A stretch of DNA of 64,000 bases, from positions 14,308,778 through 14,372,777 of the forward strand of contig NC_052510.1 of the NCBI RefSeq assembly GCF_014356525.2. The letters are read 5' to 3'. Shown piece after piece: positions 11,701 to 40,031 of this stretch. Source of the stretch: Nilaparvata lugens (taxonomy: Eukaryota; Arthropoda; Insecta; Hemiptera; Delphacidae). The notes below the pieces were generated by a model. The model did not search any database. It saw nothing but the letters and a program-made list of their open reading frames with translations, and had not been told where the DNA came from. Numbering within the stretch: the stretch's first letter is position 1; the number at the start of each line of letters is the position of its first letter. The position numbers and the translations under genes were made by a program.

Positions 11701-12855
11701 TAGCCTCAAATCAGTGGTTCAATTGACCAATAGTCTCTTCAGCCAATAATGAGACCAGCAGATCTGCTTCGTAACAAATCCTTCAACCTGCCAATAATAA
11801 TTATTAGGCCTATAAAAATATTAGTAGAAAAGCGAGACATATCTCTAGCAACCAAATTGTACTTGTTTAGAGTGATGCCCACATGAGCTCTAGGCTTGAG
11901 CGACGATGAGTGGACTACAGCTTTAGGTGGGTTTTAAATAATCGGAACGGGTAAAATATGAGAGATGACCGCGGAAAACAAAGGAGTATCAAGGGCACTA
12001 GTAAAAGGTTGTTTTTATGTTAGAGGTTTTTTAAGAGAAGCATGATTTTAGAGATTATTTTCGAGAGAGTAGACTATACTAAGGAAAGAAGAGAATGCTT
12101 AAGCTTGAATTCAAGTGGTTATGCACTTTATCATCAATCTTATGTAAATAAAAAGTACCTAGACCCTTGGAACCTGGTAGTGGCAAATGCTAATAAGAAT
12201 TACGGTTATGAATTGCAGAAAAAAAGGCTACAGTTTGCCATTACTTTCACTTCGTTCACCCGTATAGGTGACACACAATTATAATCAGGGTACTAACTTA
12301 CTTGTTTTGTTTGCTTGATTCCTCTTCCTGGTCTTGATAAATTATAAAATCAAACATTAAAACAATATACAAGACAAAATGATCGGGTCAAACATTATTT
12401 CTTTTGGTTTGCTGAAAATTATTCTTTCAGAACGTAAAATGTCTGATGAATAGATCTATAATTTATATGCAGGAATAATTATCGATTTAACCCAGATTAA
12501 GCTTGAGAGCTCTTTTTAAAACATTATATCTTAAAGCTTCATAACCTAAAAATTCTCGCGATGATCTGATTATAGTCTTCTACTACGTATCATACATTTA
12601 TAATAATATATCATGTCGTTTGGCTAATTTGTAGTCATTAGGCAATTGAATACTTTTAAATTAAAACAAATTTTATCCTTACTAAAAATTCAGATAGCAT
12701 TTCAATCTTTAATTTAGATAGCTTACCGGAATATGACAGAGAAGATAAAACTTAGTAAAAGATGGAGAAAGGAAATTGAGAGGTTAGTCATACTGTAATC
12801 TATCTCATGTGCTTTCTTAAAAGTAAATAATAATTTTCAAGTGTTTACAACTTAC
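11701..12855. other. Non-coding stretch
   Basis: AT-rich sequence with one 80-codon plus-strand ORF (12042-12284) that shows no recognisable domain or splice context. Probably an intron of the leftward gene. Confidence 0.35.
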
Positions 12856-12985
12856 CAACACTGAATTGATTCAAAGAACCATTTGATCCATTTCCAAAAT
12901 TGTAATGTCCATTGCTTTCTAATCCAGATGATTGAAAACTTACTAAACTGGAAAAGAGTTCATCGCCCTTTTCAGTAACCAACAT
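12856..12985 (-). CDS. First coding exon of an unidentified gene running leftwards
   Basis: On the minus strand an ATG at 12985 opens 43 codons plus one base, MLVTEKGDELFSSLVSF and onward to NGSLNQFSV. They end at a perfect donor GTAAGT (12850-12855). A second GTAAGT lies inside the exon after codon 14, so two donors are possible. The peptide is Ser/Asn/Gly-rich, like the low-complexity N-termini of transcription factors or RNA-binding proteins; that is only an impression. A GA-rich upstream region follows at 13.19 kb. The next exon would be to the left, in phase 1. The family is not recognised. Confidence 0.5.
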
Positions 12986-13260
12986 TTTTAATAATCAAAG
13001 CTAAGTTGGATAAAATTACTACGAATAAATGTCACACTAGCATAAACTGCATCCAGGAAAATAGACACACAACATGTTAATTTGAAAAAGTATACGCTTA
13101 ATTGAGAAAAACAAACAAAGTTTACGTTTACGCCTACAACAAACAAGAATTGCTGCCGCTACTTCACTTCACCATCAAGTCGCAAGTTTGCTCTCTCTCA
13201 CTCTGCCCTACTCAAGATTACAATGCCAGCATAATAGCATCAACATTTTTATCATAACTA
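12986..13260 (-). promoter_or_regulatory. Probable 5' UTR and promoter of the 12.9-kb exon
   Basis: Upstream of the ATG on the minus strand the DNA becomes less AT-rich and carries GAGAGAGAGC (complement at about 13190-13199), a GAGA-factor-type motif. No TATA box at a clear distance was seen. Confidence 0.35.
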
Positions 13261-13521
13261 TTTACTTTCCAATAAATTGTATAAGAAAACGAAAAAACTC
13301 AAGATGAGTTGACTATTAATGAAATTTTGATATTGATTGACGGAATTCTATATATCTCAACATTTAACAATGCAATCAACGTCAACAACAGCATTGTGAA
13401 TGTGAAATAACAATCAGCTGTTATGAAGAATAAATTAATTTTTATGCTATCTAGCGGATAATTTTAGAAATAGAATGTTGGGAAAGAGCACATGTATGCG
13501 ACCTAGCGGATTATTTTCTAA

Positions 13522-13742
13522 CTATAGCGAAGTCCACGATATAATGACAGTGAATAAAGATAGAAAAATAGTGATGCCGATTCTCTGCATAATTTAATTT
13601 TATTTCTACACCATCAAAAACATACTTGGCATCCTTGTAGACCTAGAAAAGGATAGTACCACCGGCTTTGTCGAATGATAGACAAGGATAGCAAAACCAA
13701 AGTTGATCAAATACTGTCATTATAACCTGGACCTCACTATAG
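13522..13742. mobile_element. MITE, CTATAGTGAGGTCC family, copy 1
   Basis: 221 bp with terminal inverted repeats beginning ctatagcgaagtccac and ending in its complement (gtggacctcactatag-like). Short deletion form, nearly identical in layout to the next copy, 13791-14011. Confidence 0.75.
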
Positions 13743-13790
13743 CGTACCGGTACATGATGTTTGCACACGAACTATATAGAGGCACACGAA

Positions 13791-14011
13791 CTATAGTGAG
13801 GTCCACGTTAAAATGGCAGGGGATAAAGATAGAAGAAAAGCGATGCCGATTCTCTGCATTAATTAATTATATTTCTACACTGTCAAAAACATAATTGGCA
13901 TCGTTGTGGACCTGGAAAAGGATAGTACTACCGAGTTTGTCAAATGATAGACAAGGATAGCAAAACCAAAGTTGAACAAATACTGTCATTATAACGTGGA
14001 CCTCACTATAG
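13791..14011. mobile_element. MITE, CTATAGTGAGGTCC family, copy 2
   Basis: Also 221 bp, starting ctatagtgaggtccacgtt and ending cctcactatag. Its interior closely matches copy 1, including a shared stretch around gatgccgattctctgcat. Two such close copies in tandem suggest local duplication. Confidence 0.8.
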
Positions 14012-14294
14012 AGTGACACAGAGGTGACAGGAGAGTACCGACAGACACGCCCCTCAAATGGTATTGAGTAGTCTACGGCACAAACAAGGAATTCCGTAGG
14101 CTTAAATCAGGTCCTACTCCTACGGTAATAGGCTGTTGAGAAGCCCACCAAAATGTTAAGTAGCCTACGGTACCTCAACTTGAACCTCGAGGATAGTTCT
14201 GCCCCCCTCTCACAAAAAAACGCATTTATTATCATTGAAAGGTAAGCTATATTGGCTAATCAGCTGTTTGGGAGGGTCTCAGGTCACAGTTCGT

Positions 14295-14661
14295 CTATAG
14301 TGAGGTCCATGTTATAATGGCAGTGTGTGATTTGCAATGGTGTTGCTATCCTTGTCTATCATTCAACAAAGCAGATGGCATTATCTCTTTCACGCTTTGC
14401 GATGTTGCCACACCGTTTATCAACAATGTAGAAATTCAATTAATAAACAAAATATTTAATCTCAATCATGAAAATTTATTATTACATCGTTGAAAATATA
14501 TTTTCTTGACAAATAAAATATGGTCAACTATTTTCAACAATAATGAACAGTTAAACTCATCAGATATACCAGTATCAGCTGTTTGGGCGGCAAGACTGAG
14601 ATCTGGCAACCCTTTTCACCTATCTTCCTACACTGCCATTATAACGTGGACCTCACTATAG
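14295..14661. mobile_element. MITE, CTATAGTGAGGTCC family, copy 3
   Basis: 367 bp between ctatagtgaggtccatg and cgtggacctcactatag. The interior contains the sequence tgctatccttgtctatcatt shared with the other copies. Longer form than copies 1 and 2. Confidence 0.8.
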
Positions 14662-14765
14662 TTCCCGTTCAAGATAATATTAATGCCGGCCATCAGCTGC
14701 ACGGCGGCCACGTTTTTGTAGGCGCAGGTCCGGTACTGGTATGTAGGAGCATAGAATAAAACAAT

Positions 14766-14913
14766 GAAAACTCTGGGAAGTTGTCAGAAATATCACTATA
14801 ATTTCTTGTAAAATTACATACCGTACATGTTTCAACACCAATGTTGTCATCTTCAGTGTTGAAATTATTTTACAATAAATTAGTAATATTTCTGACAAAA
14901 TCCCAGTGTTTTC
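14766..14913. repeat. Foldback element
   Basis: Inverted arms of about 50 bp (gaaaactctgggaagttgtc versus the complement of gacaaaatcccagtgttttc) surround a central segment containing tcttcagtgttgaaa. Confidence 0.7.
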
Positions 14914-14983
14914 ATTATGGATAGATATCACAACATCTCACCAACAAAATTATCTGAATAAAACAATATTAATGTAAAAAGCA

Positions 14984-15506
14984 GGCTATTCACTATCCGA
15001 TATATTTTCCAACTTGAGGTTCGACGTCGAAACGTGAATGGGGTTGTTGTGGGCGGGGCGAATGCTGTCGGAACGGAAGTCTGAACGTCTAAACCAAAGA
15101 CCTTAAGATGCATAGACTCACATACAGCGCTAGTGTCGTACTTGGAATTGAAATCCGCCTTTGAGGGGGCAACCCAAAGATTATTACATACCAATGCCTT
15201 TGTGATCTATTGTATTACAAATATATATAGATATAATACTCGTGCTAAAATACCCCAATGGCGGCCTTCAATTTCAAGTAAGAGCTATCATTGGGAAGGC
15301 ATAGGCATTGTGGGTCTATATCTCTTTAAGGTCTTTGGTCTAAACTGTTCAACTGACTTGTTCGCCACGCAAGTTCAGCCGCCTAGTTACGTTCTATTTG
15401 AAACGTGAGTGGGGATGTTTGACGAACCAGCCGGAGCATGAGTGCTGAAAGATCCTACATAGTGGCTCAAGGAAGTCGGACCAAATTGTCGGATAGTGAA
15501 TGGTCC
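14984..15506. repeat. Element with short terminal inverted repeats
   Basis: gctattcactatccga (about 14985-15000) is mirrored by tcggatagtgaatgg (about 15489-15503). The interior is GC-richer than the neighbourhood. ORFs on both strands here (about 90 codons each) have no recognisable domain. Confidence 0.5.
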
Positions 15507-15553
15507 GGTCCGTTCAAGTTTTCTCTGGTAGGAGGTTCTGGCACAGAAAAGGT

Positions 15554-15802
15554 ACAGAATGGAAACTTGTAATCAAACGCCTATCTAGCCAATGCTTTTT
15601 ACATGACGCAAATACTAGACACGTCACGTGACCTTGGAAAGTTTCAATCCTGGTCTTTTGATTGGCTCGTGGCAGTGAACGAGATCAATTGATCCGGATC
15701 ATTAAAGTGATCTGAACCCACCATCAATACTATTACAATGCGGCGCTTCCTAACAAGATGGCGGATTTTTACGTCAGGGTACTAGCCAAGTTTCCATACT
15801 GT
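15554..15802. repeat. Element with short terminal inverted repeats
   Basis: acagaatggaaacttg at the left end is matched by caagtttccatactgt at the right end. The interior is non-coding. It is probably a MITE. Confidence 0.55.
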
Positions 15803-17370
15803 AAGTTTACTGTGGTTCTGATATATCAAACAGGATAATATTATTTTCCATTAAATTAAAACAACATTCACAGATTATAACAAAAAACACTCACCACACC
15901 TCTTTTGTTCGGCTAGCCGAGGTACCTCTCTTTCAGAAATCAGGGTGGAAAATACATAACTTGTAGTGAACAATTCGAATTTATTTCATTGTTACAAAAT
16001 ATATATACCCTAGAAGAATAAAGGCCTATTGTATTCCATTTATTTTTCCATAAAAAAATCTAATATGGAAATACAATAATGCTATTATATGAACTTGTCT
16101 GAATGTTGTTAAAATGCTTCCCAGTTTTGATACGAGTCTATCGATAAATTTTGAAGAACAAAATAAAAATGAAATAATTTTTTTTTTATTTTGATATGAA
16201 CAGGAAACTTCCAAAATGCATCAATAATACATTTTCCGTGACAGAATAATTGTAGATACGGCTTAGACTATTCTACTTCTTTAACTTAGTTTCTATTTTA
16301 TTTCTCTAACGTGAAAAGATTGATGATTTACCGTACTGGATATATCTTAGGCTACATTACACACATTCGTTTCACATTATTTCTTAAATTTTTACTAACA
16401 ATAAATAACACGTAAAAACTATGTAATCATGAATATATTTTCAACTATTTTATCAACAAACAAGATCAATATAGCCTATAATAGAAGGGATTTTTATAAA
16501 TATAAAATACTTTTCAACCTATCAACAATACTGATGCTATTTACTGATCTATAAATATTTTTTCTGTAATTTTCAATATATCAACATAATATATGCACCT
16601 ATGGACGAAATATGTACCGTAAATAGATTAAAATTATTTATTCAAGTCGTTGAAGGGGTCAATGTGAGCAATAATTTCAAATATAATACCATAAAACAGA
16701 GATCAAACGTACCTGTAAATTTAAAGGTAGACACAAAACAATTCAGAGTCATTAATATTAATTATCAAAGTAGTAAGGCAAACTACGATTAGAGAACAAT
16801 AATTAAACACCATGAACTATTTATTTTGTACTGTACCTAAAATGGAATGTCCATTGGCAGTTTATACTTCAAAAGGATAAAAGATTTGATACATAAGGAT
16901 TTTTATTCATGTTGTGAAACTAAAAATGTTTAAAAATATGGCATTATTTTATTACTGTAAGTGATACCATATTACAAATAATGTCTACAATAAAACTGTT
17001 TCTAGCTGCTCAGGTCTCAAGTCTAAATAATATTTGAGAAAATCAAAATTTCATACATGAAATCGTATATATCTACAATTTATATACCTTATTAAAAGTA
17101 ACTAACAATAAACATTTTATTATGAATATGTGAAATGATATGGATGTAACAAAAGCTATTTTCACGATTAGTTACAGAACCGAAGTTTTAAGGTGTAGCA
17201 TAATCCGTGTAATCTGTCCTATCCTATTCCATTAACAATAATAATTTCTTAGCAGAGAAAATATCTACAACGAAAAGTATAACTTTACAACTATTTCAAT
17301 GTTTCCAATCCTTATAAAGAGATCACACATCTTTCAACGCAGCAAAACTCATCATTTTACACTTCACATT

Positions 17371-17376
<6 letters not shown>
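15803..17376. other. AT-rich intergenic stretch
   Basis: No supported gene. ORFs are short and compositionally random. Confidence 0.4.
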
Positions 17377-17441
<65 letters not shown>

Positions 17442-17443
17442 TA

Positions 17444-17486
<43 letters not shown>

Positions 17487-17497
17487 ATATTATATAT

Positions 17498-17552
<55 letters not shown>

Positions 17553-17556
17553 TATT
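17377..17556. repeat. Long AT dinucleotide microsatellite
   Basis: About 175 bp of alternating AT, broken by several phase slips (ATTATA). Apparent Tyr-Ile repeat ORFs on both strands are artefacts of this tract. Confidence 0.95.
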
Positions 17557-19040
17557 AATTATAAAATAAATAATTTTTTTATTGTCATGGTAGCCCCAAC
17601 AAGAATTGGAAAAATGGGTTTTGACAAAACACAAATTGTGTTTTTGTGTTATGAGGAAGTATTTTAAAATATTGATCAATACAAAAATATTTTGATTCAT
17701 GGTGATCATGGATGACACTAATCTAGAAAGGCACGTGTTACAAAATAATAAATGGATGACAATGGAAGAAGTATTTTCAAAAGGTGAAAAATACAAGTGT
17801 CATAGTGATAAACAGAACTAACAAGATGATGGTTACAATAACATGATGTTACTTATAAAATAAAATTAAAAAATCTCAAAGAGGTAGGATACTCATTGTG
17901 ATAAATATAAAGCACTGTACATTACAATGATGGATGTTTATATTTTTGACAATGAAAACGTAATTTGAAAAACCTACAATAATAATATTATAAAATTTAA
18001 TAATTAAAATTTTGATTTTGTTGTGACTTTTAAAACCGCTATGCTAATGAAGGACGCTATGCTATGATATGTGGAAGGATATCGATAAATAATTTTTTTA
18101 TTCAAAACCATTGTGAAATCCTGGTTTTTCATGTAAAATTGCCATTGATTCATTGAAGCTCAAGCATTTCAAGAACTCATATCCCATTAAACAATCATAA
18201 ATCTCATTTGGATTGAGACAGCTATATCTAGATATTGTTGCAAGGAAATAAATACCATAGAATATTCAGTTTCTCACGAAAGCAAACATTTTCCAACAAA
18301 ACTTTGAAATTAGACAGAATTGAAGTTGGATTACTTCAAGTGATTTGGTTTTCCGTATTGGCCAAAATACTACTTTTTCCACTTATTTCAATTCCAATGA
18401 TAATCTGTGATCTTGAATGGGGTAATGGTTCATTCAATGAATTGAGGTGCGCTAAACAAATATTTAAAAATAAACAGATAAATTTTGTCCATAACACATC
18501 CAACAAATTAATATCTTATTATTTTAAATACTTTTTTATTCTACAGATTTTTCATCAGGTAAACTTGAGGAAATTTTGATTTCTATTATTCTCACCAGTA
18601 AATACTATTCTCAATTGTAAACTATATTTAATTGAGAATAATTAATAAAATATGCTAATGTAAACTCGAGGATGAATACTGCATTCTCTCGCATTAGTAC
18701 CTAATATATTTGATTGACTCCTCAATAACAAAGTAGAATAATAATAAAAACTAGAACTACCGTTTCACTAGAGTTGAAAAATATCAATAATTAGCACATT
18801 CGGTTCAGGGAAAAATATCAATTTTTAGGAAAATTCGTTGTTTTTGTGGAACTACATTTCGCAATAGTTTAAAATACCTATTTCAATTTTTGAGACCTTA
18901 CCTGCTACATTCTGCCATATCTAAAACTATAATGATGTTTTCAATTTTATAACTTGTATGAACTTTTATAACTTGTGCAACGCGAATCGATGAACAAAAG
19001 AATGCTATATTAAAATTTTCTGTCTAGAAACTTATCTATC
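17557..19040. other. AT-rich intergenic stretch
   Basis: A 114-codon plus-strand ORF at 18235-18579 has no domain, no splice context and AT-driven composition. A small hairpin lies near 18606-18641. No gene is supported. Confidence 0.4.
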
Positions 19041-19245
19041 TAGTCCAAATAGTTCTGTCAAGAAGCCAAAAGGAGCTTTTTCACCATTTGTTACAATTAT
19101 TCAAAAATTTTCTACCAGATTAACGGTTGTTTTTATCAATCGAGCACAATAACCCAAGTAGTTCTGTCAGGGAACCAAGTGGAGGTACAACACCATTAGT
19201 TTCAATTATTCAATATTTATCACCCGATTGACGGGTTTCTCAAAA
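19041..19245 (+). repeat. Degenerate 109-bp tandem duplication
   Basis: The segment containing agttctgtcaagaagcca (19051) recurs as agttctgtcagggaacca at 19160, with similar flanks for about 95 bp. Confidence 0.6.
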
Positions 19246-19582
19246 TATTGAGGAAATCTGCACATTCTACATTCTAACATTGTCTTCATGGCGACTAGCC
19301 TTTGCTTTTACACAAAACACATTTTAATTGTCCCAATAATACGGGCACAGTCATTGTCATTAGTTTCGGAAGAACTTTTTCTATATATGAAGTAGCATTA
19401 AAGCAGCAAACCTAAAACTTCCAGACTCTATTCCTATAATCATAAAAATTAATGAACAAAAATTGTAAAATTGTAGAGCAATGTGCTTCAATAGGTAGCA
19501 GTTTAACTGTATTGTGGCACTGGACAGAAAACTCATTTGAAATTTTGCCATCTTATTTTTATGGTCACTAGCAGTCTGATAC

Positions 19583-19960
19583 TTTAATGAGATCCACGTT
19601 ATAATGGCAGTGGAGAAAGATAGGAGAACAACGTTGCCGATCCTCACTGTCCTGTCAATGCCTTCTTGACGGTAGCTGATACAGGTTTATTAATGTAATA
19701 TTAATTGTTCATTCTTGTTTAAAATAATAAATTATTTTATTAAGCGATGAATTAATATTTTTTAATTATTTCATAATGAATTTTCATAATTGAGATGAAA
19801 TATTTTGTTAATTAATTATCAATTCTACATTGTTGAAAGCCGATCTGGCAACAGAGCAAAGCGAGAAAGAGATACACTATCCTCTTTGTTGAATGATAAA
19901 CAAGGATAGCAATACCATTGCTAATCAAACACTGTCAATATAACGTGGACCTCACTATAG
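19583..19960. mobile_element. MITE, CTATAGTGAGGTCC family, copy 4
   Basis: About 378 bp. The left end is degraded (tttaatgagatccacgtt) and the right end intact (cgtggacctcactatag). The interior matches the copy at 31495-31871, including ggcaacagagcaaagcgaga-like sequence. Confidence 0.8.
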
Positions 19961-20188
19961 CTTCATTACATCTATAACCTTCATATTGAAAGCAGACATT
20001 AATAAGAATTGAAAATTTGGAAATTCACGATCATGGTGCGGTTCAAACTGTAGCAGGTAAGACTACAAAAACATTGACCACACCTCAAATTGGAAAAGTC
20101 AAAATCGTTAACTCCTCAACTATGTTCTCAATATTTAAAAATAAATTAAAACATAAAACACTCATTTTCACATATTACACAACTTAAG

Positions 20189-20282
20189 CTAGTAATAGGA
20201 AGTTCTTAAAATAGGAAGAATAACTATAAATGGGCTCATCTTTCTGTCTCTGAGGATGCGATGACTGGCTGGCGTGTATGAC
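20189..20282 (-). CDS. Possible alternative last coding exon of the MCT-type transporter
   Basis: On the minus strand an acceptor CTATTGCAG ends at 20283, and an exon follows that stays open for 31 codons to TAG (20189-20191). The transporter exon ending at 22498 contains a potential donor AG|GTATAC three codons before its own stop (exon end 22511). Joining the two keeps the frame: the tail would read MAAR, then SYTPASHRILRDRKM. The segment is GC-richer than its surroundings. No standard polyadenylation signal was seen nearby, and the donor is not ideal. Confidence 0.3.
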
Positions 20283-21729
20283 CTGCAATAGACCAAATTC
20301 AATCATATCATAATTAAGAACTTCTCCAATTATTGAAGAGTGAAGATGATGAAATCACTTGAAAATAGAGTTTTAAAAGAGCTCAACTATTGCGACTGTA
20401 TTGTGTTAATTAAAAGAATCAACGTTTATTTTTTGGTTGCACCAGAGATTCATAAAAACGGATTATAACGAATAATTTTTCAATTTTTTATATTTTCAAA
20501 CAATACTCCATTTTGTAAATAAATGTACAAACTAAACCACCTAATTTTCAACAGATGAGTTTAATTAGTAGCATCAAATTTGTTTAATGGAATGAATGAA
20601 ATAATGTTGATTTTTTACTTGGAAAAACAATGGATGAAGATAGACAGGCAGAAGAAGAAGGAGAAGCAAAAATAATTTTCAACATTTTATTAGAAAAATA
20701 GTTTAGTATCTAGTTTACATTTCAAAAGCCAATCAATACTAAGCAAGCAAAAACCAAACCAAACACGTCATGCAAAGTAAATCACAATGTACAAAATAAA
20801 GAATTTCAGCAAATATTACAGCAAAAATTACAGAGATCAAAAAATTATTGCATCTACAAGAATACGAGCTATAATATAAACAAAAACACATTATACTTAG
20901 TTGAATATTGAAGAGTATAAAGGGATTCAATAAACTATATAAAAGTCAATCAATTAGGCAACCAAAACCAGAAACCATCTACTGAAAAAAGCAAAAATCA
21001 TAGAAAAGCGTGAATTGAACACTCTAAAAATCTAAATAAAGTTAATACAGAAAAGTATTTACAGAATACACAACTTTACAACTATTAAATAAATAAATGG
21101 GCACATTTGTGAAACTTTTAGTTCTAGCTTCTTAGAAGCATCATTTACAAGTTATATGCCATTTATTGAAACATACGAAAAGCATCCAGAACCAGAATCT
21201 ATAGTTTTTCCCTTAGAAAGCATTTTTTTGGTAAAATTAAGCAAGTTATTGTAAATAAGGAAAGCATTGAATTGGAATAATGTAAAAGAAATAAAAAATA
21301 TTAGTATTTAGAATCATGGCATGTATTAGTCGAAAGAAGAAGAAGTCATTGGTAGAATATGATAGGTGTCATCTGCGCATTCTTTAAGGCACTATAGAAA
21401 CGTTTCAGATGTTTATAAAAAATCTATCCATTAAGATGTATAACGTCATCTACGAGATACAATATAGTCATGATGTAATTCAAAATCGACAAAGCCTTCA
21501 GTTTATGTATTGTTTGTTTTGAAATCTTTAATGAATTGAACTTAATAACGATTAATTATTGCTCATAATTACAATTTTTGAATTTGTCTCTTCTTATTAA
21601 ACATATATTTTTTATACAGTGATTAAATAATACAAAATGACGTCAAAACTAATTGAAAATCAATGCTAAAATATACGTAACTCATATAGTCCTCTGCTAC
21701 ACAATATACCATGGAATGTTTAATAGAAT
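20283..21729. other. AT-rich stretch, no gene recognised
   Basis: If the 20.2-kb exon is real this is intron. Otherwise it is intergenic DNA downstream of the transporter gene. No repeat pair was found. Confidence 0.35.
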
Positions 21730-22490
21730 TTAGAAGGAAGAAAGGAAGAGAAAGTTCTCTCAACTACAAATCGAATCATATATAATCCCAAATAGAATGA
21801 TATTTGATTAGTCCTAAATTAAAAAAAAAATTATTAGATTCAACTAATCCCTCAACTACGGATTGAATAATTTGATTTGATTCAAGGAATTCCTCAACTG
21901 AAACTCGAATCTAATAAATTCATCATCCCAAATAAAATAATTTGATTTGACTTGAGTAATTCATCCACTACACATCGAATTGAATCATTCATCATCAAAA
22001 TTAAAATAATCTGATTTGATTCAAGTAATTTCTCCAGTACAAATAAAATAGTTTGATTTCATTCCATAATTCCTCAGTTTAACTTCATTCATGTGATTCC
22101 TCAACTACAAATTAAACCATAAGATTTTACTCCATTGATAGAAGAGTTATTGGAAATTGCAGTTAACCAATTGGATAATTAGAATTTGAAAATAATTATT
22201 ATACAGTGATTATTTTATTCCATTAATTCCCAAAACACAAATCAAATTCAATAATTATTTTTTTAAGGAGATTTCGCAACTGAACAGACCTCCTCTACTA
22301 CAAAACTAGCCGCAACCTCAATTCCATTGATATTCGAAATTGCAGTTAACCAATTGGATAATTCAAATTCAATTCGATATTGGAAATAATTATTATACAG
22401 TAATAATTTTATTTCTTCAATTCCCAAGCCACAAATCCAATTCGATGATTTGTTTCAGGAGTATTTCGCAACTAAACAGTACATCAGTAC
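21730..22490. repeat. Degenerate tandem repeats downstream of the transporter stop codon
   Basis: About five loosely repeated units of 60-70 bp around the phrases aataatttgatttgatt and attcctcaactac fill 21750-22130. A longer pair (about 22150-22275 and 22345-22480), including gaaattgcagttaaccaatt, follows with a period near 190 bp. Part of this would lie in the 3' UTR of the long-exon transcript. Confidence 0.6.
22408..22413 (-). terminator. Possible polyadenylation signal of the transporter gene
   Basis: AATAAA on the minus strand about 85 nt beyond the stop at 22498. Such hexamers are frequent by chance in AT-rich DNA. Confidence 0.35.
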
Positions 22491-22497
22491 ATAATTT

Positions 22498-39788
<17,291 letters not shown>

Positions 39789-39826
39789 TACAAAATCCTC
39801 CTCAGAAAACCAAATCTACGTTGAGG

Positions 39827-39940
39827 TTATGTTAAGTTCGTCGGTGGGCGCAGAGCACATCCGAAAACACGTCCGCACTGCTCGACGTTCGAACGGCAAC
39901 TGACTGACGGCGGTAGCCGCTGACCACAATCAGCTGGCAT
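39827..39940 (-). other. Upstream ORF 2 in the transporter leader
   Basis: ATG at 39940, 37 codons starting MPADCGQRLPP, stop TAA at 39827-39829, 38 nt before the main ATG. A Cys-containing, probably non-conserved peptide. It would tend to reduce initiation at the main ORF. Confidence 0.45.
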
Positions 39941-39990
39941 TAGTTCGGCGGTTGTCCGCTGGAGCGCTGCTCCCCTAGGGTGGCGGTCAT
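39940..39990 (-). other. Upstream ORF 1 in the transporter leader
   Basis: ATG at 39990, 16 codons (MTATLGEQRSSGQPPN) and TAA. The stop overlaps the start of the next upstream ORF in the sequence TAATG. Confidence 0.45.
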
Positions 39991-40031
39991 GAGGAGCGGA
40001 GACGTCTGGCTACATTGCAAACAGTGGACTC

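Larger units (their letters stand above)
39789..40031 (-). promoter_or_regulatory. GC-rich 5' leader of the transporter gene
   Basis: This 243-bp region upstream of the start codon is the most GC-rich part of the locus. On its far side a good acceptor TTATTTTCAG ends at 40032, so the leader is probably the 5' part of exon 1 joined to an upstream non-coding exon. It contains two overlapping upstream ORFs. Confidence 0.55.

Noticed and set aside
12042..12284. 80-codon plus-strand ORF
   Set aside because: No recognisable domain, no upstream promoter or downstream exon; probably chance.
17299..17796. Two overlapping ORFs with long Tyr-Ile repeats
   Set aside because: They are produced entirely by the AT microsatellite on both strands.
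18235..18579. 114-codon plus-strand ORF
   Set aside because: No domain, splice site or promoter context; composition follows the AT-rich background.
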